Shown here piece after piece: positions 50,136 to 59,101 of a stretch of DNA of 64,000 nucleotides (positions are counted from its first letter, which is position 1; each line of letters starts with the position of its first letter). The stretch comes from RGIG5579 sp045541915 (GTDB taxonomy: Bacteria; Bacillota; Clostridia; Oscillospirales; SIG627). The notes below the pieces were generated by a model. The model made no database searches. It saw only the letters and a list, made by a program, of their open reading frames with translations, and had not been told where the DNA came from. The position numbers and the translations under genes are program-made. The stretch is from positions 62,001-126,000 of the forward strand of contig JAZQJZ010000007.1 of assembly GCA_045541915.1 (NCBI GenBank), in the 5' to 3' direction.

Positions 50136-50227
50136 AACGAAACAAAGGAGTGACCGCTTAGCCGTTTTAGCATCTTCAAGTAAAAAAACCGGTGTGCAGA
50201 AAATCTGCACACCGGTTTTCTTTTTTT
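50136..50227 (+). ncRNA. candidate short RNA or remnant leader
   Basis: From the predicted start near 50136 only about 90 bases separate the promoter from a very strong terminator (AAAACCGGTGTGCAG / CTGCACACCGGTTTT, 50182-50227). AAAGGAG at 50144 is followed by GTGACCGCTTAG, a three-codon frame, so no protein is evident. The terminator also serves the convergent acyltransferase gene. It may be a small RNA under XRE control or what remains of a deleted gene. Confidence 0.45.
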
Positions 50228-50238
50228 CAAGGGCGCTT

Positions 50239-51522
50239 TTATTCGGTTTCCACTGTTGCTTTTTCCAATTTCGGCATCCGGTACATTTCCTCCGCCGCCA
50301 GGCGAACCTTTGCCACCGGTGTATGATCTTTTGGGAAGCAGAAATAAAGCCGTTCCTTGTTTCCGATTCCGATCACATCCCCAATTTCATAGAAGAAAAA
50401 GTCGGTATTGACGCTGTAAGAAAAATACGGATCCTGGTGATAGGTAAAGGAATTGTCACTGGAGGTGAGCGCAAAGCCGTATCGGTCGTGATTCAACACG
50501 CCCTCTCCCACCATATAAAGCGCCTTGTGGTTGCAGATCACACCCACATTTACCGGAATGTTCAAACGGTATTCGTTCTCCTCCAATTCCCTTTTCACAC
50601 ACTCTCTTTGCCAATCAAACCAATGGGGAATGTGCGAAAACCGGGTTTCGCCTTGAGTGGCGCGAAGGCTTCCGTCCTCCAGCATTTCATATTGCTTGCC
50701 GCAGGCGGAGCAGGTAAGATGAATCCCTTCCCCGCGCATGGTTCCTTCTGCTTCGCAGTGAGGACAGCGATACAGGATCCGTTCCAGACCGGTGGCACGG
50801 AAGGGCTCACTGATCCGGATCCCTTTCTCCTTTTGCTGGGCAAAATGGTCAAAGGAAAAGGCTTCATCCAACACCGCATCCAGTTCCGGAACCGACATGG
50901 TTTGAATTTCCTCCCGGGAGATGAGACAGGAAAGATCGGCGGTGACCTTCACCCTTCTCAAGCGAAGTCCGTTATAAAGCGGATCCCTTAAAAATCCGCC
51001 GGCATCGGAGCGGATCAGAAGCACCGGAACCCCCAGACGCTTCACCAGGCCTCCCAGCTTCCGGGGCAAGGTAGTGGCTCTTCCGTCCAGACTATAGCCC
51101 GCTTCGGGGTACATCAAAACGCTCATTTTCTTCTTTTTTACAGTACGGATCAGATCCATCACCAAGGTCACATCCGTGACAAATTTTTGGGTGGGGATGC
51201 ATCCGATCAAGCGCATCAAAAGGGATTTTCCCACAAAGGCATCGGTGGTAGAAACAATGCCGTACTGCATTGGGAACAGAATTTTCGAAGCCATTTTCAG
51301 ATCCAGAAAGCTGGAATGATTCATCAGGATCAAATAAGGTCCCGGACCGGCCTTTTCCATATTGGTTCGGGTAAAGGAAAACCTTGCCCCAATCAAAGCC
51401 GGAATGGAAAGGATCCGGATCACAAGCCGGAACAAAAAATGCGGTTTGACGGGTTTTAAGTGGGAAAGCGGCGGCATTTTCTGCATCGCATCCCAGGTGA
51501 TTCGGCGTGTTTTGATTTTCAT
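50239..51522 (-). CDS. PlsC-like acyltransferase with C-terminal zinc ribbon domain
   Basis: 427 residues. The N-terminal 230 are an acylglycerol-phosphate acyltransferase fold: LILMNHSSFLDLKMAS (HX4D), FPMQYGIVSTTDAF and MYPEAGYSLDG. A zinc-ribbon pair follows (CPHCEAEG...LTCSACGKQYE, about residues 275-302), then a 120-residue C-terminal domain of unknown fold (PHWFDWQRECV...). The ribbon is not part of classical PlsC. Likely membrane associated and acting in phospholipid or lipid-carrier acylation. Confidence 0.78.
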   Translation of the reverse strand: MKIKTRRITWDAMQKMPPLSHLKPVKPHFLFRLVIRILSIPALIGARFSFTRTNMEKAGPGPYLILMNHSSFLDLKMASKILFPMQYGIVSTTDAFVGKSLLMRLIGCIPTQKFVTDVTLVMDLIRTVKKKKMSVLMYPEAGYSLDGRATTLPRKLGGLVKRLGVPVLLIRSDAGGFLRDPLYNGLRLRRVKVTADLSCLISREEIQTMSVPELDAVLDEAFSFDHFAQQKEKGIRISEPFRATGLERILYRCPHCEAEGTMRGEGIHLTCSACGKQYEMLEDGSLRATQGETRFSHIPHWFDWQRECVKRELEENEYRLNIPVNVGVICNHKALYMVGEGVLNHDRYGFALTSSDNSFTYHQDPYFSYSVNTDFFFYEIGDVIGIGNKERLYFCFPKDHTPVAKVRLAAEEMYRMPKLEKATVETE

Positions 51523-51547
51523 CAGAAACCTCCTGTCGAATTATGAT

Positions 51548-52567
51548 CTATACCCATTGTCTCACATCGTAGAAACGTGTAACGGCAAATCCCTTGTCAT
51601 CCTTTACCGTTACACGAACCGGTCCTCTGTCAGGATCGATGGAAAAGGAAGCGCCGGTAACAGGGTCGTCTTCTCCGTAACAGGGAAGAGTGCGTCCGCC
51701 CGCGTGCACAGCAAAAATTGCCTTGGCAGGAGAAGTGGCAACAAAGAGCGATCCGTCCTCCATCCAAAGATCATAGATCTCAGGACCCGTGGAAGCATAG
51801 AAATTTCCCTTCTCCAGAGCGCGGGTAACAGTGCGGTATTCCAGCTTTTCCGCCTTGATCTGGATCCAGCCCAGGCAAGAGACATTTTTCTTATGATCCA
51901 ATTCCACCCGGTTGTGATTGTCATCTGCCGCAATGGGATAAAGAAAATTTCCGTACCGGCAAACAGCGTCATACAAAATGGGAGTATCATCGGGATAGCC
52001 ACTGACCACAGAGCTGGAATTCCAAATTTCCATGGCATCCAGACCCTGATACTGCATCAATCTTGCCGGGTCCTCCATGGACCAGGCCGGGTGATTACAG
52101 ATGACAAAAAATCCCTTTTCCTTGGCAATGGCAATGGTGCGGTTGATGCTTTCCACATCCCAGAAGCGCTCATAATCCGGTAAGGATTCATCCACCAGGA
52201 TCTTGCTTCTGTTTTCTTTCTCGTGATACTTGATATAACGGGTTCGGTGATAAAAAGGAGTCACTAGATTCTCTTCTTCCTTGGCGATCAGGCAAAAGTG
52301 AACCCAAGGTCTCCGCTTGTGATTCCAAAAGGACTGGGGCGCCTGCATTTCAATTTCAAGACCGTTGAGAGGAAGAAAGCTGTCATCCTTCAATTCCGGG
52401 TGACCTCGAAGCACATCGTGATCCGTAAAGGCTATGATGGAATATCCTTGAGACAGATAGACCTCCTTTACCTTTTCCGGAGTCCAATTTCCGTCGGAAA
52501 CCGTGGTATGACAGTGCAAGTTGGCTTTGTAAAACTTCCCGGTAGGCGGAAGCAGATGGCGCTTCAT
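51548..52567 (-). CDS. PHP-domain phosphoesterase
   Basis: 339 residues. PHP metal motifs KANLHCHTTVSDGNW, IIAFTDHDVLRGH, GLEIEM, ICNHPAW and PIAADDNHNR are in family order, followed by an 80-residue beta domain. Members hydrolyse phosphoesters or small phosphorylated metabolites. ATG at 52567 is preferred because the upstream extension lacks a ribosome-binding site; AAAGGA lies ten bases before. Twenty-five bases separate it from the acyltransferase start downstream, so the two are probably one operon. Confidence 0.82.
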   Translation of the reverse strand: MKRHLLPPTGKFYKANLHCHTTVSDGNWTPEKVKEVYLSQGYSIIAFTDHDVLRGHPELKDDSFLPLNGLEIEMQAPQSFWNHKRRPWVHFCLIAKEEENLVTPFYHRTRYIKYHEKENRSKILVDESLPDYERFWDVESINRTIAIAKEKGFFVICNHPAWSMEDPARLMQYQGLDAMEIWNSSSVVSGYPDDTPILYDAVCRYGNFLYPIAADDNHNRVELDHKKNVSCLGWIQIKAEKLEYRTVTRALEKGNFYASTGPEIYDLWMEDGSLFVATSPAKAIFAVHAGGRTLPCYGEDDPVTGASFSIDPDRGPVRVTVKDDKGFAVTRFYDVRQWV

Positions 52568-52673
52568 TGGTGCCACATCCTTTCCTCTTCTTTGTTCCTT
52601 TATACTGGATTTTTCGAAAAAAAGCAATAGAAATCCCCTTTTTTTCTATTTTTTACAAGCCAACTGCCAGCCC

Positions 52674-52702
52674 TTGACTTTTTCCTTTGTTGCCGTTAAA
52701 CT
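52674..52702 (+). promoter_or_regulatory. promoter of exonuclease gene
   Basis: TTGACT (52674-52679), 17 bases, TAAACT (52697-52702). Confidence 0.7.
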
Positions 52703-52729
52703 AGAGGGCAGTAAAATAAAGAGGATTAT

Positions 52730-53728
52730 ATGAATTACGTTGTTTTGGATCTGGAATGGAATCAGCCGCGCTTTTCCGGCGAAACGGTGAAAAAGCCCGT
52801 TTACCTGGTGGGCGAGATCGTTCAGATCGGCGCCGTGCGCATGGATGAGAGCCTTTCCATCAAGGATGAATTGCGGTTGACCGTCAGTCCCCGGTATTAT
52901 CGGAAGATGCACCGCAAAGTAGCAAAGATCACGGGACTGGATAATGAAACGGTGCGTCGGGGACTTCCTTTTCCCGAAGCTTTTCGCATTCTCACTCAGT
53001 TTTGCGGAGAGGATTTTGTTTTTCTCACCTGGGGTCCGGATGATATTCCCATGCTCCGGGACAATCTGATCCTTCATTCTCTGGATGAAGAGTGGCTGCC
53101 GGATTCCTTTGATCTGCAGGTTCTCTTTTCTCATCAGATCACAGGTCAGGTGCGGCAATTTGCCCTGGAGGATGCCATTGAAATGCTAAACGAAGAGCCT
53201 TTCCAGGCTCACGATGCCCTTTGCGATGCCAAAAGCACCGCACTGATCTGCCGCCATTTGAACATGGAAGAGGGCCTTCGGGATTATCCGCTTTTGGCGG
53301 GAGATATCACCTCTCACCCTCTGGAGGTTCGGGAATTGGGTGTGCATTATGCAGATCGGGGAGAAGCCTTGCGAGAGCTTGCTACCACGCCCTTTGCCTG
53401 TCCCTTGTGCGAAGAATATGTAATTCCCGATACGATCATTCCTCAAAATGCCAACAAATACCTCTCCCTTGCCACTTGCACCGGCGGAGAAGAATACCTG
53501 GTTCGTTTCCGGCTGTACCGAAGCGAAAAAAAGCAGATCGGTGTCACAAGAGAGGTCTACGAGATGTCCCACATCCTCCGGGCCTTTTACGATCAAAAGC
53601 TGCAGCGCTACCAGAGACTGAAGGAATTGGAGCGCCTCAAGGACCGGCAAAAAAGAGCGCGGCGCCGGCAGAAAAGAGCAGAAGAAAAAAAGAGAGCCGC
53701 AGAGCAGGAAACCGTCACCACCGCATGA
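52730..53728 (+). CDS. DnaQ-like 3'-5' exonuclease
   Basis: 332 residues. DEDD exonuclease with VVLDLEWNQP (Asp-Glu), TWGPDDIPMLRDN (Asp) and QAHDALCDAKSTALICRHL (His-Asp), close to the KapD/Eri1-like branch. A second region (CPLCEEYV..TCTGGEEY) resembles a small zinc-binding fold. The last 45 residues are a highly basic helix (RLKDRQKRARRRQKRAEEKK) suited to nucleic-acid binding. Monocistronic. Confidence 0.85.
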   Translation: MNYVVLDLEWNQPRFSGETVKKPVYLVGEIVQIGAVRMDESLSIKDELRLTVSPRYYRKMHRKVAKITGLDNETVRRGLPFPEAFRILTQFCGEDFVFLTWGPDDIPMLRDNLILHSLDEEWLPDSFDLQVLFSHQITGQVRQFALEDAIEMLNEEPFQAHDALCDAKSTALICRHLNMEEGLRDYPLLAGDITSHPLEVRELGVHYADRGEALRELATTPFACPLCEEYVIPDTIIPQNANKYLSLATCTGGEEYLVRFRLYRSEKKQIGVTREVYEMSHILRAFYDQKLQRYQRLKELERLKDRQKRARRRQKRAEEKKRAAEQETVTTA

Positions 53729-53759
53729 AAAAAGCAGCCTTTCGGCTGCTTTTTTTTTA
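53727..53759. terminator. bidirectional terminator
   Basis: AAAAAGCAGCC and GGCTGCTTTTT with a short TTTC loop, between convergent exonuclease and clpC genes. Confidence 0.88.
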
Positions 53760-56186
53760 TTCTTTTTCGTATTGGATCTTTCCCTCCGGGGAAAGAATGG
53801 CCTTCACCCGGTCTCCCTCTCGGAACGAGCCGGAGAGAAGATAGGAAGAAAGGGAATCCTCCACGCTTCTTTGAATGGCCCGGCGCAAGGGACGGGCACC
53901 GTAAACGGGATCAAAGCCTTCTTCCGCCAGCTTTTCTACCACTTCCGGAGAAAAGGCAAGGGAAATGGCGCTGTTTTCCAGAAGACGGGCAGATACCTCT
54001 CCCAGCATTTTTTCCGCGATGGCCTGGATCTGCTTTTTGCCCAGACGGTGGAACACAATGATCTCATCCAGTCGGTTCAAAAATTCCGGACGGAAGGTTT
54101 CCTTCAGCGCTTGACGGATCTTTTCCTCATCGTCCCGGTCCTGAGCCTCTTCTTCGTTTCCGGTGGAAAAGCCCATGGTCTTTTTCACAGCAAGGCTGGA
54201 GGCACCGCAGTTGGAGGTCATAATGATGATGGTATTTTTAAAATTCACCTTTCTGCCGTGGGAATCGGTCAGATGACCGTCCTCCAGGATCTGGAGCAGA
54301 ATATTAAACACATCCGGATGGGCCTTTTCGATTTCATCAAAGAGTACCACGGAATAGGGGTTTCTCCGGATCTTCTCCGTCAGCTGTCCCCCATCGTCAA
54401 AGCCCACATAACCAGGCGGCGAGCCGATGAGTTTGGAAACGGAGTGCTTTTCCATAAATTCCGACATATCCACCCGGATCATTTTACTCTCCGAGCCGAA
54501 CATCACCTGGGAAATGGCGCGGCAAAGCTCGGTCTTACCCACGCCTGTCGGTCCGGTGAAAAGAAAGGTTCCTGCAGGACGCTTGGGATCCCCAAGCCCG
54601 GTGCGACTTCTGCGAATGGCGCGGCTGACGGCCGTTACCGCCTCGCTCTGCCCCATCACTCTTTTTTCCAGGATCTCCTCCAGATCGCAGAGTTTTTTGG
54701 CCTCCTCCTCCAAAAGACGGTTCACGGGAATCCCCGTCCACTGGGTGACGATCTGGGCAATGTCCTCTTCGCCCACAGAGCCGCAAACAGCGCCAGCGTG
54801 CTTTTCCTTTTCCCGTTTCAGCTGATCCTTTTTCTCTTTGATCTGATTCAGCTTTTCTCCGGCCAGTTCATACGCTTCCTCTTCCACCGCCGTCTTTTTT
54901 TCTTCCTCCAGACGGGCAATCTCTGCCTGGATGGCTTTTTCTTCCGGAGAGGGCGAAAGGGTGCGGATCCGCTTTCGGGAAGCGGCTTCGTCCACCAGAT
55001 CGATGGCCTTATCCGGCAAAAAGCGGTCGGAAATATACCGTCCGGAAAGACGAACGGCGCTTTCAATGGCCTGGTCGGTGATGGCAAGCTTGTGGTGCTC
55101 CTCATACTTGGAGCGAAGGCCCTTTAAGATCTGGATAGCCTCCTCTTCGCTGGGCTCACCCACCGTCACCGATTGGAATCTTCTTTCCAGCGCCGCATCC
55201 TTTTCGATGGTGCGGTATTCGGAAAGGGTGGTGGCGCCGATCACCTGCAGAGAGCCTCTGGCCAGTGCCGGCTTTAAAATGTTGGAAGCGTCCATGCTGC
55301 CTTCGGAGGCACCGGCGCCCACAATGGTATGGATCTCATCGATAAAGAGGATGGCATCCCCCATTTCGATCACTTCGTCAATCACATTTTTAATTCTTTC
55401 TTCAAATTCTCCCCGGTACTTGCTTCCGGCTACCATTGCCGCCAGATCCAGGGTCACCACACGCTTTGCGGCAAGGGTCTCCGGCACATCCCCCTGGGCG
55501 ATCTTCAGGGCAAGACCCTCGGCAATGGCGGTTTTTCCCACGCCGGGCTCTCCAATGAGACAGGGATTGTTTTTGGTGCGACGGGAAAGGATCTGGATCA
55601 CTCTCTCCAGTTCCACTTCTCTTCCGATGATAGGATCCAGTTTTCCTTCTCGGGCATCCTCCGTCAGATCGTGCCCATATTTCATCAGATGCTTTCCTCC
55701 GCTCTTTCCCTTTTTGTTCTGAGCCTTTTCTTCCCCGGCGCCTTCCATTTTGTCGCACTCTCGGATATACTCCCGGCAAGCCTTGTAAAGCTCGGGAAGA
55801 GAGGCTCCCAGAAGCTGCAGGATCCGCACCGCAAGGCTATCGCCGTCGGAAACAAGGGCGAGCAGAATAAATTCCGTTCCTGTTTCCTTCCGGTGCTTGG
55901 CGCTTTCATAAATGGCCCCCTGCAGGATTCTCTGGGCGCGAGGGGTAATTTGAGCCGTATCGGTCTGCACCGCATCACCGGCCGGAGAAAGGGAAAGAAG
56001 CTTTTCCCGGGCGGCGTCAAAGGTGATGCCCCCCTCCTCCAAAATGCCGGCGGCGGCACTGTCCTGGGTTAAGATCAAACCCAAAAGCAAATGCTCACTG
56101 CCAATGTATCCATGGCCCAATTCGCTGGCAGCACTCTGGGCATTTTCCAGCGCTCTTTGGGCATTTTCAGAAAAATTTGCCTGCAT
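53757..56186 (-). CDS. clpC: ClpC, AAA+ chaperone of the ClpCP protease
   Basis: 809 residues. N-domain double repeat (SENAQRALENAQSAASELGHGYIGSEHLLLGL), first Walker A GEPGVGKTAIAEGLA, M-domain coiled coil, second Walker A GPTGVGKTELCRA and a C-terminal arginine-finger region. It unfolds substrates, including phosphoarginine-tagged proteins made by McsB, for ClpP. Last gene in the ctsR operon, three bases after mcsB. Confidence 0.96.
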   Translation of the reverse strand: MQANFSENAQRALENAQSAASELGHGYIGSEHLLLGLILTQDSAAAGILEEGGITFDAAREKLLSLSPAGDAVQTDTAQITPRAQRILQGAIYESAKHRKETGTEFILLALVSDGDSLAVRILQLLGASLPELYKACREYIRECDKMEGAGEEKAQNKKGKSGGKHLMKYGHDLTEDAREGKLDPIIGREVELERVIQILSRRTKNNPCLIGEPGVGKTAIAEGLALKIAQGDVPETLAAKRVVTLDLAAMVAGSKYRGEFEERIKNVIDEVIEMGDAILFIDEIHTIVGAGASEGSMDASNILKPALARGSLQVIGATTLSEYRTIEKDAALERRFQSVTVGEPSEEEAIQILKGLRSKYEEHHKLAITDQAIESAVRLSGRYISDRFLPDKAIDLVDEAASRKRIRTLSPSPEEKAIQAEIARLEEEKKTAVEEEAYELAGEKLNQIKEKKDQLKREKEKHAGAVCGSVGEEDIAQIVTQWTGIPVNRLLEEEAKKLCDLEEILEKRVMGQSEAVTAVSRAIRRSRTGLGDPKRPAGTFLFTGPTGVGKTELCRAISQVMFGSESKMIRVDMSEFMEKHSVSKLIGSPPGYVGFDDGGQLTEKIRRNPYSVVLFDEIEKAHPDVFNILLQILEDGHLTDSHGRKVNFKNTIIIMTSNCGASSLAVKKTMGFSTGNEEEAQDRDDEEKIRQALKETFRPEFLNRLDEIIVFHRLGKKQIQAIAEKMLGEVSARLLENSAISLAFSPEVVEKLAEEGFDPVYGARPLRRAIQRSVEDSLSSYLLSGSFREGDRVKAILSPEGKIQYEKE

Positions 56187-56189
56187 ATT

Positions 56190-57206
56190 TCATTCCTCCT
56201 TATGGTTCAGTCTCTCACGCAAAATCTCACTTCTGCGAATGTCCCGGAGCTCCTCATCCCGAAGGGTGATATTCTGAAGCAGCATAGGCGCCGGCATCAA
56301 TTCCACAAACAAGCGGTCCAGCTCTTCCATTCCCTGAGCCTCCGCAAGGCCGGCCTCTTTTCCGAAGCGAACCTGGGAATACAGGGAAATAAATTCTCCG
56401 TAGGACATCTTTTTGGCAAACTTCAGCGTTCCCGCTGCCCGGGAAACCCGATCCTCCAAGGCGATCCGATCCCGCTCCAGCATTGCCTGTTTTCCTTTTT
56501 TCTCCATTTCCTCCACCTGCTCGATCACCTTTTCAAAGGTGTTGACGATCTCCAGAGGACTTTTTTCCCGGCTGGTCTGATTGGAGATCTGGTAAATGCT
56601 GCCGCTTTCCCGGCTTCCCTCTCCAAAAACACCTCTCACGGTAAATCCGGCGTTGTTTAAATTCTGGATCAGCCTTGGCATGGCGCCGGAGGAGGTGATG
56701 GCCGGCAGATGGATCATCACCGAAATGCGCATGGCCGCACCTAAATTGGTAGGACAAGAGGTAAGGTATCCCAAGCCGTCCCGATAGGCGAGGGGAAGCT
56801 TTTCTTCTCCCAGCTTTGCCCATTCCACCGCCTTTTCAAAGGCAGAGAGAATTTTCTTTCCTGACTGGATCACCTGAAGACGGATATGATCCTCCTCGTT
56901 GATCATAAGGCTGACCTCTCCGTCCTCCGACAAAAGAAGTCCGCAGCCTCCCCCTTTCTTTGCAAGGGCAGCACTGGCAAGACGGGTCTGAACATACGCC
57001 TCCTTCACCGTCTGGTCCACATCCCCAAAGGAAATAGCCAGGGGCTTTTTTTCCTGATAGGCGCTCTTGATCCGGGAGAAGACCTCCTCTTTTTGTTCCC
57101 GGGTCAAAAGAGCGGGAAAGGGAGTATTTTCCAGGTTCCGCGCAAAACGGACCCGGGTGGAAAGCACCGGGGAGGTGCCATCGGTTCTTTTCTCATACCA
57201 ATACAT
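56190..57206 (-). CDS. mcsB: protein arginine kinase McsB
   Basis: 338 residues. Guanido-phosphotransferase fold with VLSTRVRFARNLENTPFP, CPTNLGAAMRISVMIHLPAI and GEGSRESGSIYQISNQ. It phosphorylates arginines, marking proteins for ClpCP. It shares one base with the mcsA stop, and in other Firmicutes McsA activates it. Confidence 0.95.
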   Translation of the reverse strand: MYWYEKRTDGTSPVLSTRVRFARNLENTPFPALLTREQKEEVFSRIKSAYQEKKPLAISFGDVDQTVKEAYVQTRLASAALAKKGGGCGLLLSEDGEVSLMINEEDHIRLQVIQSGKKILSAFEKAVEWAKLGEEKLPLAYRDGLGYLTSCPTNLGAAMRISVMIHLPAITSSGAMPRLIQNLNNAGFTVRGVFGEGSRESGSIYQISNQTSREKSPLEIVNTFEKVIEQVEEMEKKGKQAMLERDRIALEDRVSRAAGTLKFAKKMSYGEFISLYSQVRFGKEAGLAEAQGMEELDRLFVELMPAPMLLQNITLRDEELRDIRRSEILRERLNHKEE

Positions 57207-57721
57207 TATTTTCCCTCCTTTTCCCGAATCTCATCCCGAAGACGGGCGGCTTCTTCATAGTTTTCAGTTTCCAGCGCCGCTTTCAGCTTCTCACGCAAAG
57301 AAGCGATCTGATCCAAAGCCGGCTCTGTCTCTTTCATTTTTTCTTTTTTGGGCAAAGTCTCCTTGGCTTTTTCCGAAAGTCGGCCGGCTCGGTACCCGTT
57401 CCCCACAAAAGGGGTCAGATCCAGCTTCCCGGAAAAGGCATCGTAGCAAGCACTGCAGCCAAAAACTCCGTTTTTTCTCACCGAGGAAAGAGTGGCACCG
57501 CAAAGAGGGCATTTTTCCATTTGCTCCGCGGGAAAGGATGCGGTCTGGGAAAACAGGGGAAAGGAGCCAAACAGATCCTCGTGAAAAAGGCTCTCCTTCT
57601 GTCCTATTTTGCCGGCGCAGTGAGCGCAAAGGTTAAGTTCCCTTTTGACACCGTTTTTCACTTCCTTATAATGCACAGTAGCAGGATTTTTGCCACAGCT
57701 TTCACACAAGATCATTTTCAT
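57206..57721 (-). CDS. mcsA: McsA, zinc-binding activator of McsB
   Basis: 171 residues. Two CxxC pairs at the N-terminus (CESCGKNPA, CAHCAGK) and two more (CPLCGA, CSACYDAF), then a UVR helical domain (LREKLKAALETENYEEAARLRDEIREKEGK). Expected to bind zinc or heavy metals and to bring McsB and ClpC together. Overlaps ctsR by four bases. Confidence 0.94.
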   Translation of the reverse strand: MKMILCESCGKNPATVHYKEVKNGVKRELNLCAHCAGKIGQKESLFHEDLFGSFPLFSQTASFPAEQMEKCPLCGATLSSVRKNGVFGCSACYDAFSGKLDLTPFVGNGYRAGRLSEKAKETLPKKEKMKETEPALDQIASLREKLKAALETENYEEAARLRDEIREKEGK

Positions 57722-58188
57722 TTTTCTCTCTCCTTTTCTGCTAAAATTTCCAGAATGGCATGGCGGAAAATGCTGGCGCGGACAATGTCTCTTCCTCCCC
57801 GTTCCACCGGGGAAAGCGCTCGGTCCGAAAGAGAGGAAAGGAGAATTTTTGCTTCCCGTTCCTCCAGGATTCCGGCAGAGATTAATTCACTCAAAAACAT
57901 TCTGGCGCTTTCAAAATCAATGGAATCCTTGATGGCGTGGTAAAAACGCAGCAGGTATTCGTTTTTGTTCATGGGCACCTTCCGGATGCGGATGAATCCT
58001 CCGCCTCCCCGACGGCTTTCCACCAGATATCCCCTTTCCGGAGTAAAGCGAGAGGTGATCACATAGTTGATCTGACTGGGAACACATCCCATTCGCTCTG
58101 CAAATTCATTGCGCACAATGGAAAGCTCCCCTCCGGCCTCCTCCAGCATTTCTTCCAATAAATAAGCAATTCTTTGAGATAAGATCAT
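57718..58188 (-). CDS. ctsR: transcriptional repressor CtsR
   Basis: 156 residues. Winged helix with FAERMGCVPSQINYVITSRFTPERGYLVESRRGGGGFIRI, including the Gly-rich tip that serves as the thermosensor in known CtsR proteins. It represses the clp operon through the heptad repeats just upstream. Confidence 0.96.
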   Translation of the reverse strand: MILSQRIAYLLEEMLEEAGGELSIVRNEFAERMGCVPSQINYVITSRFTPERGYLVESRRGGGGFIRIRKVPMNKNEYLLRFYHAIKDSIDFESARMFLSELISAGILEEREAKILLSSLSDRALSPVERGGRDIVRASIFRHAILEILAEKEREK

Positions 58189-58213
58189 GGGACTCCTCCA
58201 AGCGAAATTCGAC

Positions 58214-58230
58214 TTTGACTTTCTTTGACT
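58214..58230 (-). promoter_or_regulatory. CtsR box, proximal
   Basis: On the minus strand AGTCAAA-GAA-AGTCAAA, a full match to the heptad consensus (A/G)GTCAAA-N3-(A/G)GTCAAA, just downstream of the -10 element. Confidence 0.93.
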
Positions 58231-58240
58231 TTCTGATTTT

Positions 58241-58268
58241 ATTATACCCCATTTATCTTATTTGTCAA
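58241..58268 (-). promoter_or_regulatory. promoter of the ctsR operon
   Basis: Minus-strand TTGACA (58263-58268), 16 bases, TATAAT (58241-58246). It is bracketed by two CtsR boxes. Confidence 0.88.
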
Positions 58269-58285
58269 GGTCAAAAAAGGTCAAA
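58269..58285 (+). promoter_or_regulatory. CtsR box, distal, opposite orientation
   Basis: GGTCAAA-AAA-GGTCAAA on the plus strand abuts the ctsR -35 element. Its orientation is opposite to the proximal box, and both may be bound cooperatively. Confidence 0.9.
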
Positions 58286-58438
58286 TTTTGATTGATTTTT
58301 TTCAAAATACACCATTTTTTTCTTTCTTTTTTCAAAATTCTCAACCTGGCTCATTTTTTTGCCGTTTTTGTTGCATTTTTAAGGGTCGGGTGGTAAAATA
58401 AAGTGAAAATTGATGGGACAAACAAAGGAAAAAACACC

Positions 58439-59101
58439 ATGAGAATGAGAAAAAAGAAACATACCGAAGAGCGCCTGGCAGCTTGTGCCTCCATTCAGAT
58501 CACCGATCCGGAGAAACACAAGGGCTCCTGGAGAAGCCTTTTTTCCAAAGAAGGAAAACCGGTTTCGGACAACGCTACCTTGGAGCTGGAGATCGGCTGC
58601 GGCAAGGGCGCCTTCATTCTGGAATTGGCAAAGCGCCGCCCCGATACTCTGTTTGTAGCCGTGGAATACTGCCGCGAGGCTATGCTTCTGGCGGTGGAAA
58701 AAGTATTCCGGGAAGGTCTTGAAAACGTCTTGTTTCTCTGTGCCGATGCCGCCAAGCTTGGCGACTATTTTGCCCCCGGCGAGGTGGATCGGATCTACTT
58801 GAATTTCTCCGATCCCTGGCCCAAGGCGCGGCACGCCAAGCGTCGCCTGACCTCTCCCTCGTTTCTTTCTGTTTACCGGGAGATTCTGGCAGACGGGGGC
58901 TGCATCCGTCAAAAAACGGACAATGTTCTCCTCTTTGATTTTTCCTTGGAATCCTATGCCCAGTGCGGCTGGCGGGTGGAGGATGTTTGCCGGGATCTTC
59001 ACGCCTCCGAGGAGGCATCTGATAACATTCTCACCGAATACGAGATTAATTTCTCCGGAAAGGGACTGACGATCAATGCCGTCACCGCATACAAAGAATG
59101 A
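58439..59101 (+). CDS. trmB: tRNA (guanine-N7-)-methyltransferase
   Basis: 220 residues. SAM motif ELEIGCGKGAFILELAKRRP, VAVEYCREAM, FLCADAAKLGDYFAPGEVDRIYLNFSDPWPKARHAKRRL and the TEYE ending identify TrmB, which methylates G46 of tRNAs. ATG at 58439 follows AAAGGA by nine bases. A short basic stretch follows the start. Confidence 0.95.
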   Translation: MRMRKKKHTEERLAACASIQITDPEKHKGSWRSLFSKEGKPVSDNATLELEIGCGKGAFILELAKRRPDTLFVAVEYCREAMLLAVEKVFREGLENVLFLCADAAKLGDYFAPGEVDRIYLNFSDPWPKARHAKRRLTSPSFLSVYREILADGGCIRQKTDNVLLFDFSLESYAQCGWRVEDVCRDLHASEEASDNILTEYEINFSGKGLTINAVTAYKE

